Origin: Zanthoxylum bungeanum
Taxonomy: Eukaryota > Streptophyta > Magnoliopsida > Sapindales > Rutaceae
Direction of reading: 5' to 3'
NCBI GenBank assembly: GCA_019454045.1
Contig: SKCR01021123.1
Span: 1-64,000 of the forward strand
Length of the DNA: 64,000 nt
Shown here one piece after another: positions 22,151 to 34,959 of the stretch. The position numbers and the translations under genes are program-made. Position 1 is the stretch's first letter; every line of letters begins with the position of its first letter. Under the pieces are notes generated by a model. It saw only the letters and a list, made by a program, of their open reading frames with translations. It had not been told where the DNA came from and made no database searches.

Positions 22151-22910
22151 TACCTTTAGAAATTATTTCTATTGACATGATAATTGATAATTTTATTAAT
22201 ATTTTTAAATATTCCAAAAAATAAAAATAAAAAATAAAAACATGACAATTTATTATTTCATATCATAAATATGACAATTTAGAATTTTATTATAAAATTT
22301 ATTAATAATAAATGCTACTTTATTAACATAATAATACATTAATTATCATGTCATATATTAGTATTTAAGGGTAAAATTATAAAATAATATTGTTTTTATG
22401 AGATGAGAAGGTATTGGGATATTGCAAAAACATTAGGGTAAGTGGTAGATACTGAAAACACTATCAGATATATAGTTGCCAATGGCAGCCTGTAAGAACA
22501 ATTCTGTAACTTCTTTTTTTGACCATTGAACATGCAACTTAAATCATTAAACATGCGAACACTATCAATATATATGAAATTTTTGAAAACATGAAACTGG
22601 TTTCATGTTTATTAATAGAGTTTGTATATTTAATAATTTAAATTACATGTTCAATGATTAAAATAACATGTTTATACTCATGAATATTTGATACCATTAG
22701 ATATTATAGTAGCGGTCTTATTAATAACGTAGACACATTTCGCATCACACCTTCATATCAACATACAAAACATAAACAAAATATTTTTATGGGTTGAAAG
22801 TAAAGGGCCTCTCTTTTTCCTTGTTGCTCGTTGAACCTATTTGAATAAACTTAATTAAAAGGATTGCATTGTTTATTAGCTTGATTTCACAAAATCACAA
22901 TACAATATTT
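22151..22910. repeat. Dispersed repeat copy 2, left part (hAT-empty site)
   Basis: It matches 3444-5008 without the hAT-like element. At 22454-22461 the target GAAAACAC is present once. It is followed directly by TATCAGATAT, so copy 2 also lacks about 47 bp that copy 1 has after its TSD; the ends of that gap share TA. The copy stops at about 22910, where the nested TIR element begins, and resumes at 42326. Confidence 0.85.
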
Positions 22911-22944
22911 TTTAGGAAAAACCCACCTTGAGGCCCCTGTACTC

Positions 22945-23035
22945 TCAATTTTTTTTACATTGCACCCCTGTACTAAATTTTCTACACATTGCACCCATGC
23001 ACTCTCAAAAAATTGACATTCCACCCTTATTTCAC
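22945..23035 (+). repeat. Left terminal inverted repeat
   Basis: Conserved against the reverse complement of 40374-40468. Internally it repeats the ACATTGCACCC motif twice. The outermost ~30 bp (22915-22944) pair poorly with the other end. Confidence 0.75.
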
Positions 23036-23040
23036 AGAAT

Positions 23041-23406
23041 CCGTTAGCGTGTAATACACGCACTGTTAATTGAGAAGAATCATGAAAAGCGCACTGCCAC
23101 GTCTCAGATGAGTTGCATACATGGCATCCATGCTGGAAGTTTAACTTTTATCACCCAATTACGGTCAAAATCCCTAAAACCCAAAATCTTTATTCCCCTA
23201 CTCCAGCTGAAGAAATCGACATACTTGAGCTGCAGATCTTCTTCGATTCTTAAATCCTCTGTTGAAATAGATCTCATTTCTTTCATAACACAGCTGAAAA
23301 GTGCTAATGCGAAGCTTCATTTGCCATCTTTTCAATGAAAGACAAGTCTTTTTTCTAAAGATACGAAGCTAAGCGCAAGAGAAGTGTGAACATCTATTAA
23401 GCTAAA
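23041..23406 (+). promoter_or_regulatory. Promoter/5' UTR exon of the PB1-like gene (candidate)
   Basis: The sequence after the left TIR lacks a conserved ORF and ends in a good donor (GCTAAA|GTGAGTG, GT at 23407). The matching acceptor GTACTAG|GG lies at about 33066, just before the PB1-like ATG. After subtracting Copia-2 the 5' UTR intron would be about 0.36 kb. An upstream ORF here is not considered a gene. Confidence 0.4.
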
Positions 23407-23575
23407 GTGAGTGCCCTTTTTTAATCTTGAAAACAAATTTGTTTGAAGCTATAAACAACAAAATGAATTGTTTATGTGAAGTTGTCATCTTAGTGGTAGG
23501 CAATGTGGACCTGTTGTGGTTGGGTTGCATAGTGGTCCTAAAATGGTCCCCAAATGCATTTGCTGTGTCACTTTC

Positions 23576-25896
23576 TGAAAGGGTTTAAAGGCGGAAATCC
23601 GGTAACGCAGCGGAACAGTGGAGAATCAAAATTTTCCGATTTCAAAACTTTTCCTCGGATCAATTAAATAAACTTATTTATTTAATTACCCTATTAAATT
23701 ATGAAATATTACAGAAATCAAATTTTTGTGTAATTACCAAATTACCCCAAAACTTTGCATTTTGTTCATTTTAGTCCTAAATTGTTCGAAACAATTTTGG
23801 ATGATTCTAAATCATTATTAAGATGATTTTAACATGTCACACACATCAAAAATCAAATTACAAAATGAAACCCCAAATTCTTGCCTAAGGCCGAGAGCCT
23901 TCCTACATGGCCAATTGTGCATTTTGTTCCTTTTGTGTTCAAAACATATTAAGATGAAATCCAATTAACATAAGATTTTATATGCATCATATACACATCC
24001 AAATACACAACATAAATGAAAAGCCCCAAATTTAGAAGTGTTCTTAAACCCTAATTTTTCAATTTCATCAAATTAGACCAAATTAGAAAATCCAACACTT
24101 CAATCATGTTTCTTCCAACACCAATCAAGCCTCACCACAATGAAAAAACTATAGAACAAATCTAGGTCATTTAAGAGTGGGTCAATAACTCTAGAATGAC
24201 AACAAGTTTCTCAAACCATCAAAAGAATGCTTATAAACACATTAATAACATTCTATGATCTCTATACATGCTCAACCCTATCATATAACTCTCATACATC
24301 AAAAACACAAAGAATAAAGAATATAAAAACATAAGAAACTCATAGCATGTAGCCTATAACTCAAGGAATATTTTCCTTTCTAATAGCAAGTTGGAAAAAC
24401 TTACTAAAATCCAAGCTTTTCTTTGTTTTCTTTTTCTTTCTCTCAAGCTTATTTGCTTTCTTTAATGGAGTATTTTGATAAGTGTTGAAGGTGATCAAAA
24501 ATATCTAACCCTTAGATATTAAGTAGGGTGGCCGAAAATAACAATAAAAATTAAAGGAGAATAGATTTTCAATTTCTTTAATCAAATTAAAAGAAAATAT
24601 CTATTTACTTTAACTTTACATTAAATGAAAAATTTAACCAATTTTCCATTAGATATTTCCTAATTCAAATATCAAAATTAGATATTTCATATTTGTAATT
24701 ACTTTAATTATTTAACAATTAAATAATTAAATAATTAATTAAATACAAATATCTAATTATATGTATTATATTTACATTAAATATTCCAAATACATATATT
24801 AATGATATATGTCAATTATCACAATTTGACAATTAACAAATGTGTATTTAATAATATCTAATATTAAATACAAATACTCATTAATTAGGAAATGTCGGTT
24901 CGGCCTTTAAAGCATATATCTTTCGTTTAACCTTTAAACGATTTACAAATAATCAACATTATTCATACAAGTTGCTCTAGTGCTCTACAAGTATATTTCA
25001 TTAGTGAGACTCTCTAGATTCAGGCATATCCGTTATGAGATCTAATTTCGTGTCCATAATTTACCCACCCGTAAATTATGACGATCGCGGATAAACTCGC
25101 TGAATCATACAGGTCAAGGTCATGACAAATGTATAATTCCTCCATCACATGTATCCGGATATATCCCAGAGATATAGATGCAAACGTCAAATCTCTATAG
25201 GGACAATCCCGTCGACGTCTCTATTAGCAATCTCTAAAAGAACACTTAGAACTTACTTCTAAAGTGTACCACGGGTCCATGGTTTTTATCTGATTGCTAA
25301 CCATATGGACTACCTATGCTCTATACACAGAACTGACAGATCATATCTCGATACACACAGGACACCCTAATGATCTATCTACACCCAACGAACAGGCGGA
25401 GGTCTGATCTAAATATATCGGTGACGTAACTGCCATTTAACTGTGGAAGATGTCTCATGTGCCCACATTGGTATCTCAAGTCGAAGAATCACAAGTGCTA
25501 CTCAACCCGAGAAGATTCTTATTGATGTTGGTGTACCATCCATTAAGAATCTTCGGTGAGTCGTTCAGTGTTTATCCGCTATAAACACCTACACGTCTAT
25601 ACGAGTCTCCAAGAATCATGGTTCATTGAGAAACCATTGGAATCATATATTCCAGTATACGACATGTACTGATCTCAACGAATTTACTTTACTGACTAAG
25701 TAGTGTAAACCTTGACCAGAAACTGTCTGAGAATGACAACATCATGATACAACTCAATGTCAGTTGTGACACTTTTGCAACAGCATCATGACTAGTCATT
25801 CTAAGGTCATTATGTATTTACCATATTAAAAGTTTTACAGTATTATTCCAAAGAAATACAACCGGGGAATTTGCGCTCTGAGCACCAACCCCAACA
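23576..25896 (-). repeat. Copia-2 left LTR (3' LTR, 2321 bp)
   Basis: TGAAAGGGTTTAAAGG to CCAACCCCAACA. It differs from the right LTR by scattered substitutions and indels, so the insertion is older than Copia-3. Confidence 0.95.
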
Positions 25897-25912
25897 AAAT
25901 CTCCCACTTGCT

Positions 25913-28900
25913 CTAGTGCCAATATCGATTGTATCTAATACCCATCGACTCCACGTGTTTATCAAACAACTTCGAAGGTATGGCCTTTGTCAGCGGGTCT
26001 GCTACATTATCTTCACTTGGTACCTTGCACACGATAATGTCCCCTCGCGACACAATCTCTCGAATGATGTGGTACTTGCGTTCCACATGCTTCGACTTTT
26101 GATGCGCCCTCGGTTCCTTTGCTTGCGCAATGGCTCCAGTATTATCACAGTATAACGGAATCACATTCTCGATACTTGGGACAACTCCCAATTCTGTGAT
26201 AAAATTCTTTATCCGCACAGCCTCTTTTGCAGCTTTAGAAGCTGCAATATATTATGCCTCAGTGGTGGAATCTGCTGTTGACCCCTGTTTGGAACTCTTC
26301 CAACAAACTACACCTCCGTTAAGGGTGAATACGAATCCAGATGTAGACTTTCTATCATCGGGATCCGATTGGAAATCGAAATCCGTATACCCATTAACTT
26401 GCAGTTCATTTCCTCTATAAATTATTATCTTATGCTTAGTACCTTTTAGATACTTCAGAATATATTTAATGGCCATCCAATGGTCATTACCTGGATTGGA
26501 CTGATATCGACTAGTTACGCTAACAACGAAACTGATATCAGGCCTTGTACATAACATGACATACATTATGCTACCCAAACATGAAGCATAAGGTTGGTTA
26601 GACATTCTAACCTTCTCATCTTCTGTTTGTGGACTCATCTTCTTTGAAAGATGAATCCCATGTATGAACGGTATGTTTTCTGTCTTACAGTTACCAAAAT
26701 TATATCGTTCCAAGATCTTATCTATGTATGTTGATTGAGATAACCCGATCAGCCTCATTTGTCTATCTCTATAGAGTTTTATCCCTAAAATATAGGAAGC
26801 TTCTCCCAGGTCCTTCATTGTAACATACCTAAATCATTCCCAATGATTTGGATGTCATCAATATATAGGACTAAAAATATGACCATGCTCCCACTGGCCT
26901 TCTGATACACACAGGATTCTTCCGAATTCTTGAGAAAACCAGGCGATCTAATAATCTCGTCGAATCGAAGATTCCAACTTCGTGAAGCTTGTTTAAGTCC
27001 ATAAATGGACTTCTTAAGCTTACATATCATACCCGAGTTTTCGCTGGACGTAAAACCTTTCGGCTGTTCCATATAGATTTCTTCATCAAGAAATCCATTT
27101 AGAAAAGCCGTTTTGACATCCATTTTCCAAATCTCGTAGTCATGATATGAAACTATAGAAAGAAAAATCCTAATAGACTTAAGCATGGCTACTGGTGAAA
27201 AAGTTTCATCGTAGTCGACGCCAGGTCGCTGCGTGTAACCTTTTGCAACCAGTCGGGCCTTGTGAGTTTCAACCTTACCGTCAGGCCCTCGCTTCCTTTT
27301 TTAAACCTATTTACAACCGATAGGAACAATTCCTTCGGGAAGCGGAACCAAGTCCCAAACTTGATTCTCATGCATTGAGTCTATCTCGAATTTCATGGCA
27401 CTTTGCCATTTCACGAAGTCGATGTCCAACATCAATTCTCTATAGGTGAAAGGATAAGTCTCTTCAACTAAGAGAACATCTAGACTCTTTTCTTGTATCA
27501 AATACAAGCGTTCAGGAGGTTTAGATACCATTTGTGACCTACGGAGTGTGTGTGTTGATGGTCATTCATCTACTTGAACTTCAGGTTCCTCCGTTGGTTC
27601 GTTGTTTTCAGGTTGGATTTCATCAAGTTCAACCTGTCTATGATTACCACCTTCTGATAAAAATTCTACTTCTAGAAATCTTGCGAAGCGAGCTATGAAC
27701 ACATTTCGATGCTCGGTATCATAGAACAGATATCCCCTCGTATTCGAAGGATATCCACAAACCTAAACTTTTGCCCTCGAGGCAAAAGCTTATCTTGCTG
27801 AGTCACCCTGACATAGGCAGGACAACCCCAAACCTTAATGTAACTAAGATATGGTCTCCTACGAACCATATCTCATACGGTGTCATAGGAACAGCTTTTG
27901 AAAGAATCTTATTCAAAAGATGTGCAGCTGTTAAAAGAGAGTAGCCCCATAAGAATTATGGCAAATCTGTGAAACTCAACATCAATCGGACCATATCCAA
28001 TAAAGTTTGATTTCTCATCTTAGACACTCTATTGTGCTGTGGAGTACTTGGAGGAGTATATTGAGAGAGAATCTCATTCTCTTTCATATAATCAATGAAC
28101 TCACCACTCATATATTCTCCGCCTCGATCAGATCGAAGGCATTTAATATACTGACCAATTTATTTTTCTACTTCATTTCAGAACTCTTTGAACTTTTCAA
28201 AGGTTTCCGATTTATGTCGCATCAAATAGACATAACCATACTGTGACAGATCATCAGTAAAGGTAACGAAGTAGGAATATCCACTATGAGCAGTCTGACT
28301 TAATGGACCACATACATCAGAATGTACGAGTTCCAGTAAGTTAGTGGCACGGTGTCCAACACTTGAAAATAAGGCTTTGGTCATTTTACCTAGAATACAC
28401 GATTCACAAGTTGGATAGGATTCAATGGTAAGATCTGGTATCAAACCATTCCTAACCAATTGGGTAAGGCCTTTAACGCCTATATGACATAGCCGCATAT
28501 GCCAAAGTTCAGTATTATTAACAACAGGTAAACTACGTTTATTAATTCCAGTATTCAAAATATCTTTTGAAGTTTGCAATGTATAATGACCATGCTTATT
28601 TGGAAAACAAAGGATCTGAATATTACGTTTATCATATAAATACAAAGAACTGTTCTTAATATTAATACGATAGCCTTTTGTATCCAATACAAAAAGAGAT
28701 ATAATATTAGCTACACATCCAGGTACAAAATAACAATCATATAACAAAAGTGTCCCTTTCGGCAAATGGATCTCAAATACTCCCACTGCAACTGCATCCA
28801 GTGAGTCTCCACTCCCGAATCGCAACTACATCTCTAGGATTCAGTTCCTACTTTCCTTTAGCACCTGCAACGAATTGCAAATGTGAATGGGACAAGCAGA

Positions 28901-29822
28901 ATCTAAAATCCAGGTGGATGTAACGGCTTCACAAGCCAAAAATATATCAATAACTGGAAAAATAAATATACCTGATGTAGATGCTATCTCCTTCCTCAGC
29001 TGGGCAATGTATTCAGGACAGTTCCTTTTCCAGTGCCCGACTTTACTGTAGTGATGGCACTTGTCATCAGAAGACCTCTTAGGCTTTGCTATCTTTGCCT
29101 GTGGTTGAGGAAAAAAAGTCCTTATTCTTCTTCCATTTCTTCTTCTTTCCCTTTGACTATGTCTGGGAAGAAGCAGAAAGTGAAGTAGGTCTCGGAGGGC
29201 GAGTCGGTACTCCCTTCTTGAGGTCCTCTTCCGCTGTGAGCAACATCTTATGCAGCTCTTGGTAGGTACAGATAATCCCGTTCATGTTGAAGTACATCAC
29301 GAACTGGCGATAAGAAGCTGGGAGTGAACCAAGAATGACACTCCTACCGAGAATGTCATTCAGAATGAGATTACGTTGCCTCAATTGATCGATCAAATCG
29401 ATCATCCAAAGAACATACAGGCTAACAGCTTACCCCTCATCCAATCGCGCATGGAATAGTTTGATTGAGACCTTGTAAACAATAACTTGTTCTTGGTTCT
29501 CAAACGATTGTCTTAATCGTGTCATCATACTATACGCATCTGACATGCCATAGTATTATTTCTTGAGTCCCGGTGAAAGTGAACTTAAGATGTATGATTT
29601 AGCTTTTAAATCATCATCCTTCCAAGCTTGGAAGACTTCGCGTTCTTCCAGTGTAGCATCCTCTGCAACAGCAAGGGGCAGTGGACCCTCAAGAACATAT
29701 CCAAACTTCTTGGAATCGAGGACAATCCTCAAATCCAAATCCCAATCGGCGAAGTTCTCAGCGCCCTTGAGTTTGTTCGCATCAAGCATACGCGCAAACT
29801 GATTAGTGGATGGTGCCGCCAT
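25913..29822 (-). pseudogene. gag-pol: Copia-2 gag-pol (decayed)
   Basis: Gag starts at the ATG at 29822 (MAAPSTNQFARML). The zinc knuckle near 29050 reads CHHYSKVGHWKRNC, with its second Cys replaced by Tyr. The protease site near 28890 reads WILDSAC, so the essential Asp-Ser/Thr-Gly is changed to DSA. Next come the pre-integrase region (ELWHMRLCHIG with a C-x2-C pair) and the start of the integrase core (SDVCGPL). RT includes [15 protein letters not shown] and [12 protein letters not shown] (YIDD box). RNase H includes [12 protein letters not shown] and YCDNTGAIAQ. Frames change between about 28178 and 27531, at about 27190 and at about 26250, and stops occur. The element cannot make a full polyprotein. 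Confidence 0.85.
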
Positions 29823-30583
29823 CGCAAATCTATCATATAGATCACGAAAAACGGTTAGCAGAAAATAAGCAGTTTCATATAATATCATAAGCATAAACTA
29901 GATCATGGATTTTTTAATCTAAAAATTCCCCTCCCACTAAATCATACAATACTGTAATTCCCAAATAGAATACAAAGATTTAATAATTAAATTAAATGCA
30001 AATAGTGAAAAGTGGATCCCATGAATATATTTCAGCTCACAGCAGAGGCACGGTCTCGCCTACGTATTTATCGGGTAGACAACTCATTTGTCAATCACTC
30101 ACTAGTGATTTCTTGTTTTCCGGTCATGGTCGTTTCTCGTTGTGACTGCTAAGGCAGGCCCACAAGGAGACGTACCAAGGTTAAACTTATCAATGATAAA
30201 CTGAAGCTACTTGCGTAACCCTTACAGTTAGGGCACGTTCAGGATTGCGTTTTCACTTGAATTTATCTAGTATCTAATATACATCCGGCATAAATAAATC
30301 TCTATCGGCTACACCCTCACAGCAGAGGCACAGTCTCAGAGGTAGTCACAGAGAAATATTCATAAACCGTATTGACAAGACAGACCATATAACATGCAAC
30401 AAATACATAATTACATTTAAACCTTATTAATTAGGGATTTTCCGCTAAGTGTCATACACCCGAAATCTAATCAAATTATATTAAAATATGCATGTATAAA
30501 GTTAAGAAAACATGATTAAACATTTAATTTAAAGAGCTAATCATATTAGGGGGCCTAGAATCAGACTCGCTTTGATACCATTT

Positions 30584-32869
30584 TGAAGGGGTTTTAAGGC
30601 GGAAATCCGGTTAACGCAGCGGAACAGTGGAAAATCAAAATTTTCCGATTTCAAAACTTTTTCTCGGATCAATTAAATAAACTTATTTATTTAATTAACC
30701 AATTATTAAATTATGAAATATTACACAAGAAATCAAATTTTTGTGCAATTATCAAATTGCCCCAAGACTTTGCATTTTGTTCATTTTAGGCCTAAATTGT
30801 TCGAAATAATTTTGGATGATTCTAAATCATTATTAAGATGATTTTAACATGTCACACACATCAAAAATCAAATTACAAAATGAAACCCAAAATTCTCGCC
30901 CAAGGCCGAGAGCCTCCCTACATGGCCAAATTGTGCATTTTGTTCCTTTTGTGTTCAAAAAACATTAAGATGAAATCCAATCAACATAAGATCTTATATG
31001 CATCATATAAACATCCAAATACACAACATCAATGAAAAACCCCAAATTTAGAAGTGGTCTTAAACCCTAATTTTTCAATTTCATCAAATTGGACAAATTA
31101 GACCAAATTAGTAAAATCCAACACTTCAATCATGTTTCTTCCACACCAATCAAGCCACCACAATGAAATAACTATAGAATAAATCTAGGTCATTTAAGAG
31201 TGGGTCAATAACTCTAGAATGACAACAAGTTTCTCAAACCATCAAAAGAATGCTTATAAACACATTAATGACATTCTATGATCTTTATACATGCTCAACC
31301 CTATCATATAACTCCCATACATAAAAAAACACAAAGAATAATGAATAGAAAAACATAAGAAACTCATAGCATGTAGCCTAGAACTCAAAGAACATTTTCC
31401 TTTCTAATAGCAATTAGGAAAAACTTACCAAAATCCAAGTTTTTCTTTGTTTCCTTTTGATATTAAGTAGGGTGGCCGAAATAACAATAAAAATTAAAAG
31501 AAAATAGATTTTCAATTTCTTTAATCAAATTAAAGAAAATATCTATTTACTTTAACTTTACATTAAATGAAAAAGTCAACCAATTTTCCATTAGATATTC
31601 CTAATTCAAATATCAAAATTAGATATTTCATATTTGTAATTACTTTAATTATTTAACAATTAAATAATTAATTAAATAGAAATATCTAATTTATGTATTA
31701 TATTTACATTAAATTCCAAATACATATATTAATGATATATGTCAATTATCACAATTTGACAATTAACAAATGTGTATTTAATAATATCAAATATTAAATA
31801 CAAATATACATTAATTAGGAAATGTCGGTTTGGCCTCTAAAGCATGTATCTTTCGTTTAACCTTTAAACGATTTACAAATAATCATCATTATTCATAAAA
31901 GTTGCCATAGTGCTCTACGAGTATATTTCATTAGTGAGACTATCTAGATTCAGGCATATCCGTCACAAAATCCAATTTCGTGTCCATAATTTACCCACCC
32001 GTAAATTATGACGATCACAGATAAACTCGCTGAATCATACAGGTCGAGGTCATGTCAAATGTATAATTCCTCCGTCATAAGTATCCAGATATATCTCATA
32101 GATATAGATGTAAACTTCAAATCTCTATAGGGACAATCTCGTCGACGTCTCTATTAGCAATCTCTAAAAGAACACTTAGAACTCACTTTTAAAGTGTACC
32201 AGGGGCCCATGGTTTTTATCTGATTTCTAATCATATGGACTACCTATGCTTTATACACAGAACTGACGGATCTTATCTCGATACACACAAGACACCCTGA
32301 GGATCTATCCACACCCAACGAACAGACGGAGGTCTGATCTAAATAGATCGGTGACGTGACTGCCATCTAAGTGTGGAAGATGTCTCATGCGCCCACAGTG
32401 GTATCTCAAGTTGAAGAATCACAAGTGCTACTTAACCCGAGAAGATTCTTATTGACGTTGGTGTACCATCCATTAAGAATCTTCGGTGAGTAGTTCAGTG
32501 TTTATCCGCTATAAACACATACACGTCTATACGAGTCTCCAAGACTCATTGTTCATTGAGAAACCATTAGAATCATATATTCAAGTATACGACATGTACC
32601 GGTCTCAATGGGTTTACTTTACTGACCAAGTAGTGTAAACCTTGACTAGGAACTGTCTGAGAATGACAACGTCATGATACAACTCAATGTCAGTTGTGAC
32701 GCTTTTGCAACAGCATATGACGAGTCATTCTAAGGTCATACGTCTTTACCATATTAAAAGATATATTATATTACAGAAACTGCTTATATTATTCATAATA
32801 ATAACGTTTTACAGTAGTATTCCAAAGAAATACAATCGGGAATTGGCCCTTTGAGCACCAACCCCAACA
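30584..32869 (-). repeat. Copia-2 right LTR (5' LTR, 2286 bp)
   Basis: TGAAGGGGTTTTAAGG to CCAACCCCAACA, followed by the TSD CTTTC. Confidence 0.95.
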
Positions 32870-33074
32870 CTTTCGATGTTTGTTTTTTATTTTTTGAGAG
32901 ACGATTTTTCTTTTCTTAGGTTTGTTGTAGTTAGTTAATTGCATATTTTTTCTCAAAAAATCTTTGTGCATGAATGTGTATTTATTCATGCATGTCGTTT
33001 TCTGAATGAATTTTTTCTTTGTTTGCTCTGTAAGCTAATTTTTATGTCTTGTTTGCTCTGTACTAGGGTTGATA

Positions 33075-33965
33075 ATGGGTGACATTCTGGTGGAGCTGAA
33101 TATTTATCATGGTGGTACTATAAAAATGGACGTTGGAACGTATGTTGGAGGTAGGTGTCATATAGCAGATGAACGACTTGATATTGACCTGTTACCTTTC
33201 CTAACTATTATGTATTATATAAAGGAATTGGGTTACAATATTATTGGTGGTCTGTACTATATAAACTTGGTAGTACAATATTTAAGTTGGTACAAAATGA
33301 TAAGGATTGTAACAGAAATCAGTGTTGATATGAGGGATAGGGATAAACTAGATTTTTTCATTGACCATGAGTTGTCTGGTAATGTGGGTAATGTATTGAA
33401 TGGGCAACTTTTTATTGAAATAAGAAAGACATGTGATAGGCAATTAGATGGAACAAAAATGCAGACTGACACTGAAACAAATAACCAAAATGTAGCCAAT
33501 GACCCTACTGAAGCCAATGACCCTGCTGAAACCAATGACCCTACTGAAACTAATGAGCCAGCTCAAGACAATGAGCAACCTACTGAAAATAATGATACAT
33601 CTATAAACAATGAGCAACCTGCTGACAATAATGATCCAACTCTAACCAATCTACCAGCTGACCACATCAGTTTTAGGGACTTTGACATTGATGATATAGA
33701 ATTTGGTGACTTCCATTTATATGATGACTGCCCTTATCAAACTTTTGATGAGATTTGTGTTAATGTCCCTTGCCAAACTGATGATGAAGATGATGAGTTG
33801 CAAGAAGCTAGGAAGAATGTTAGAGAATATAGGGTGAGAAGAAAATCATTGAATGGACAATCGATTGAACAAGAGAATAATGGTGAGGACATTATATCAG
33901 ATGGTGAGCATGCTGATGACAATGGTGATGACATAGCTGATAAAAAACACAACAAAATCGATTGA
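33075..33965 (+). CDS. PB1-like domain protein of Mutator-like type, acidic, open frame
   Basis: The 296-residue ORF starts at the ATG at 33075, nine bases after the likely acceptor at 33066. Residues 1 to about 115 (MGDILVELNIYHGG, GTYVGG, IKELGYNIIGGLYYIN, then DFFIDHE) match the PB1-like N-terminal domain of plant MuDR-type proteins, probably a protein-interaction module. Residues 130-200 are a low-complexity repeat of NDPTE/NDPAE/NEQP units, followed by an acidic Asp/Glu-rich tail with a short basic patch (YRVRRKS). The downstream MuDR DNA-binding, MULE transposase and SWIM domains are absent; a TGA ends the frame. The frame has no lesion although neighbouring ORFs are ruined. It is convergent with the GRF-zinc-finger gene, 72 bp apart. 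The function is unknown; an accessory role in transposition is inference. Confidence 0.65.
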   Translation: MGDILVELNIYHGGTIKMDVGTYVGGRCHIADERLDIDLLPFLTIMYYIKELGYNIIGGLYYINLVVQYLSWYKMIRIVTEISVDMRDRDKLDFFIDHELSGNVGNVLNGQLFIEIRKTCDRQLDGTKMQTDTETNNQNVANDPTEANDPAETNDPTETNEPAQDNEQPTENNDTSINNEQPADNNDPTLTNLPADHISFRDFDIDDIEFGDFHLYDDCPYQTFDEICVNVPCQTDDEDDELQEARKNVREYRVRRKSLNGQSIEQENNGEDIISDGEHADDNGDDIADKKHNKID

Positions 33966-34472
33966 GCTGTAACTAGTACTTCAATTAGGTGAACATTACA
34001 ACAACAAAACAAAATAACTAGGAAAATTACATTTAGATCAAACAAATTTTTTTTTTCCTTTCAAGCTATCTAGCTCATCATTTAGCTGCTCATACCTAAT
34101 GTACAACAACCTCATCTCACACTTCAAATCGTGATTCTCATTTTGAAGAGCGTTAACATTGCTTTCTAAAACTTCAATTTCAGTATTCTTCTTCTTGTTC
34201 TCCTCTTCAGCAGTTCATTCTATTCTTTTAAAATGTGAACCTTATGTTCAACCAAATATCGTTGATTGTAGTTATCTTTAAAATGAACTTCAAGTTTTGC
34301 ATACTTGGCTTTCTGCATTTCAATTTTTGCTCTGTACTCAGAATGAAGTTCTGCGATCTTATCTTCAATAACATTTACCATGGCTGCTTGACACAGTGCA
34401 TCATTCCTCTCTTCTTCGAGATCGTGAGCTTCTTTTCTCAGTTCATTTATGTACACCAACTCATGATCAGTA

Positions 34473-34801
34473 TGTTGTGATTAAACACACACGAATAATA
34501 GAGGTGATTGGAGAGAAAACTCTTCTTTTATATTACTAACAAAAGAATTACAAAGCTTACTAACTCAAGCTTTACAAAAAACTCTCACACCACTTTACTC
34601 TCTATTCTCACTCAATTTGGGATTCTGGGATACATCTAACAATGGTTTATGGCTCAATTTATAGTGCCCAAACCGCGTGAACAGTGCCACGCGGTTTGGC
34701 ACACGTTTACAGCTTGCTCATGAGCTGTTGCTTGAAAATGCATGCAATTATTTGCATGCACTTTCGGTGCTTGTGACTAACAGCTGGTCACAACACCAAC
34801 A
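34473..34801 (-). repeat. Copia-3 left LTR (3' LTR, 329 bp)
   Basis: It retains the unfilled site TTACTAACTCAAGCTTTAC where the right LTR has an insertion. Confidence 0.95.
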
Positions 34802-34959
34802 ATCTCCCCCTCGGTGAAGATTTCTCCAAATCTGAGCCGACCATCAATCATCCAAACCGGATCCTCCAAAGGATCCTCCCTTGGTGCATCTGTATGACTG
34901 CCTACGTACCCTGAGTTGGGATCAAGCCAATCGTAGTTCTCTGAATCTCCTCACTCTGA

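Larger units (their letters stand above)
23576..32869 (-). mobile_element. Copia-2: full-length LTR retrotransposon (9294 bp)
   Basis: Long LTRs (23576-25896, 30584-32869) have TG...CA termini and are flanked by the perfect TSD CTTTC (23571-23575 and 32870-32874). On the minus strand the primer site TGGTATCAAAGC adjoins the right LTR, and the polypurine tract CAAGTGGGAGATT adjoins the left LTR. The interior holds gag and pol in the copia order (gag, protease, integrase, RT, RNase H), with several frame breaks. It lies in the 5' UTR intron of the PB1-like gene. Confidence 0.95.
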
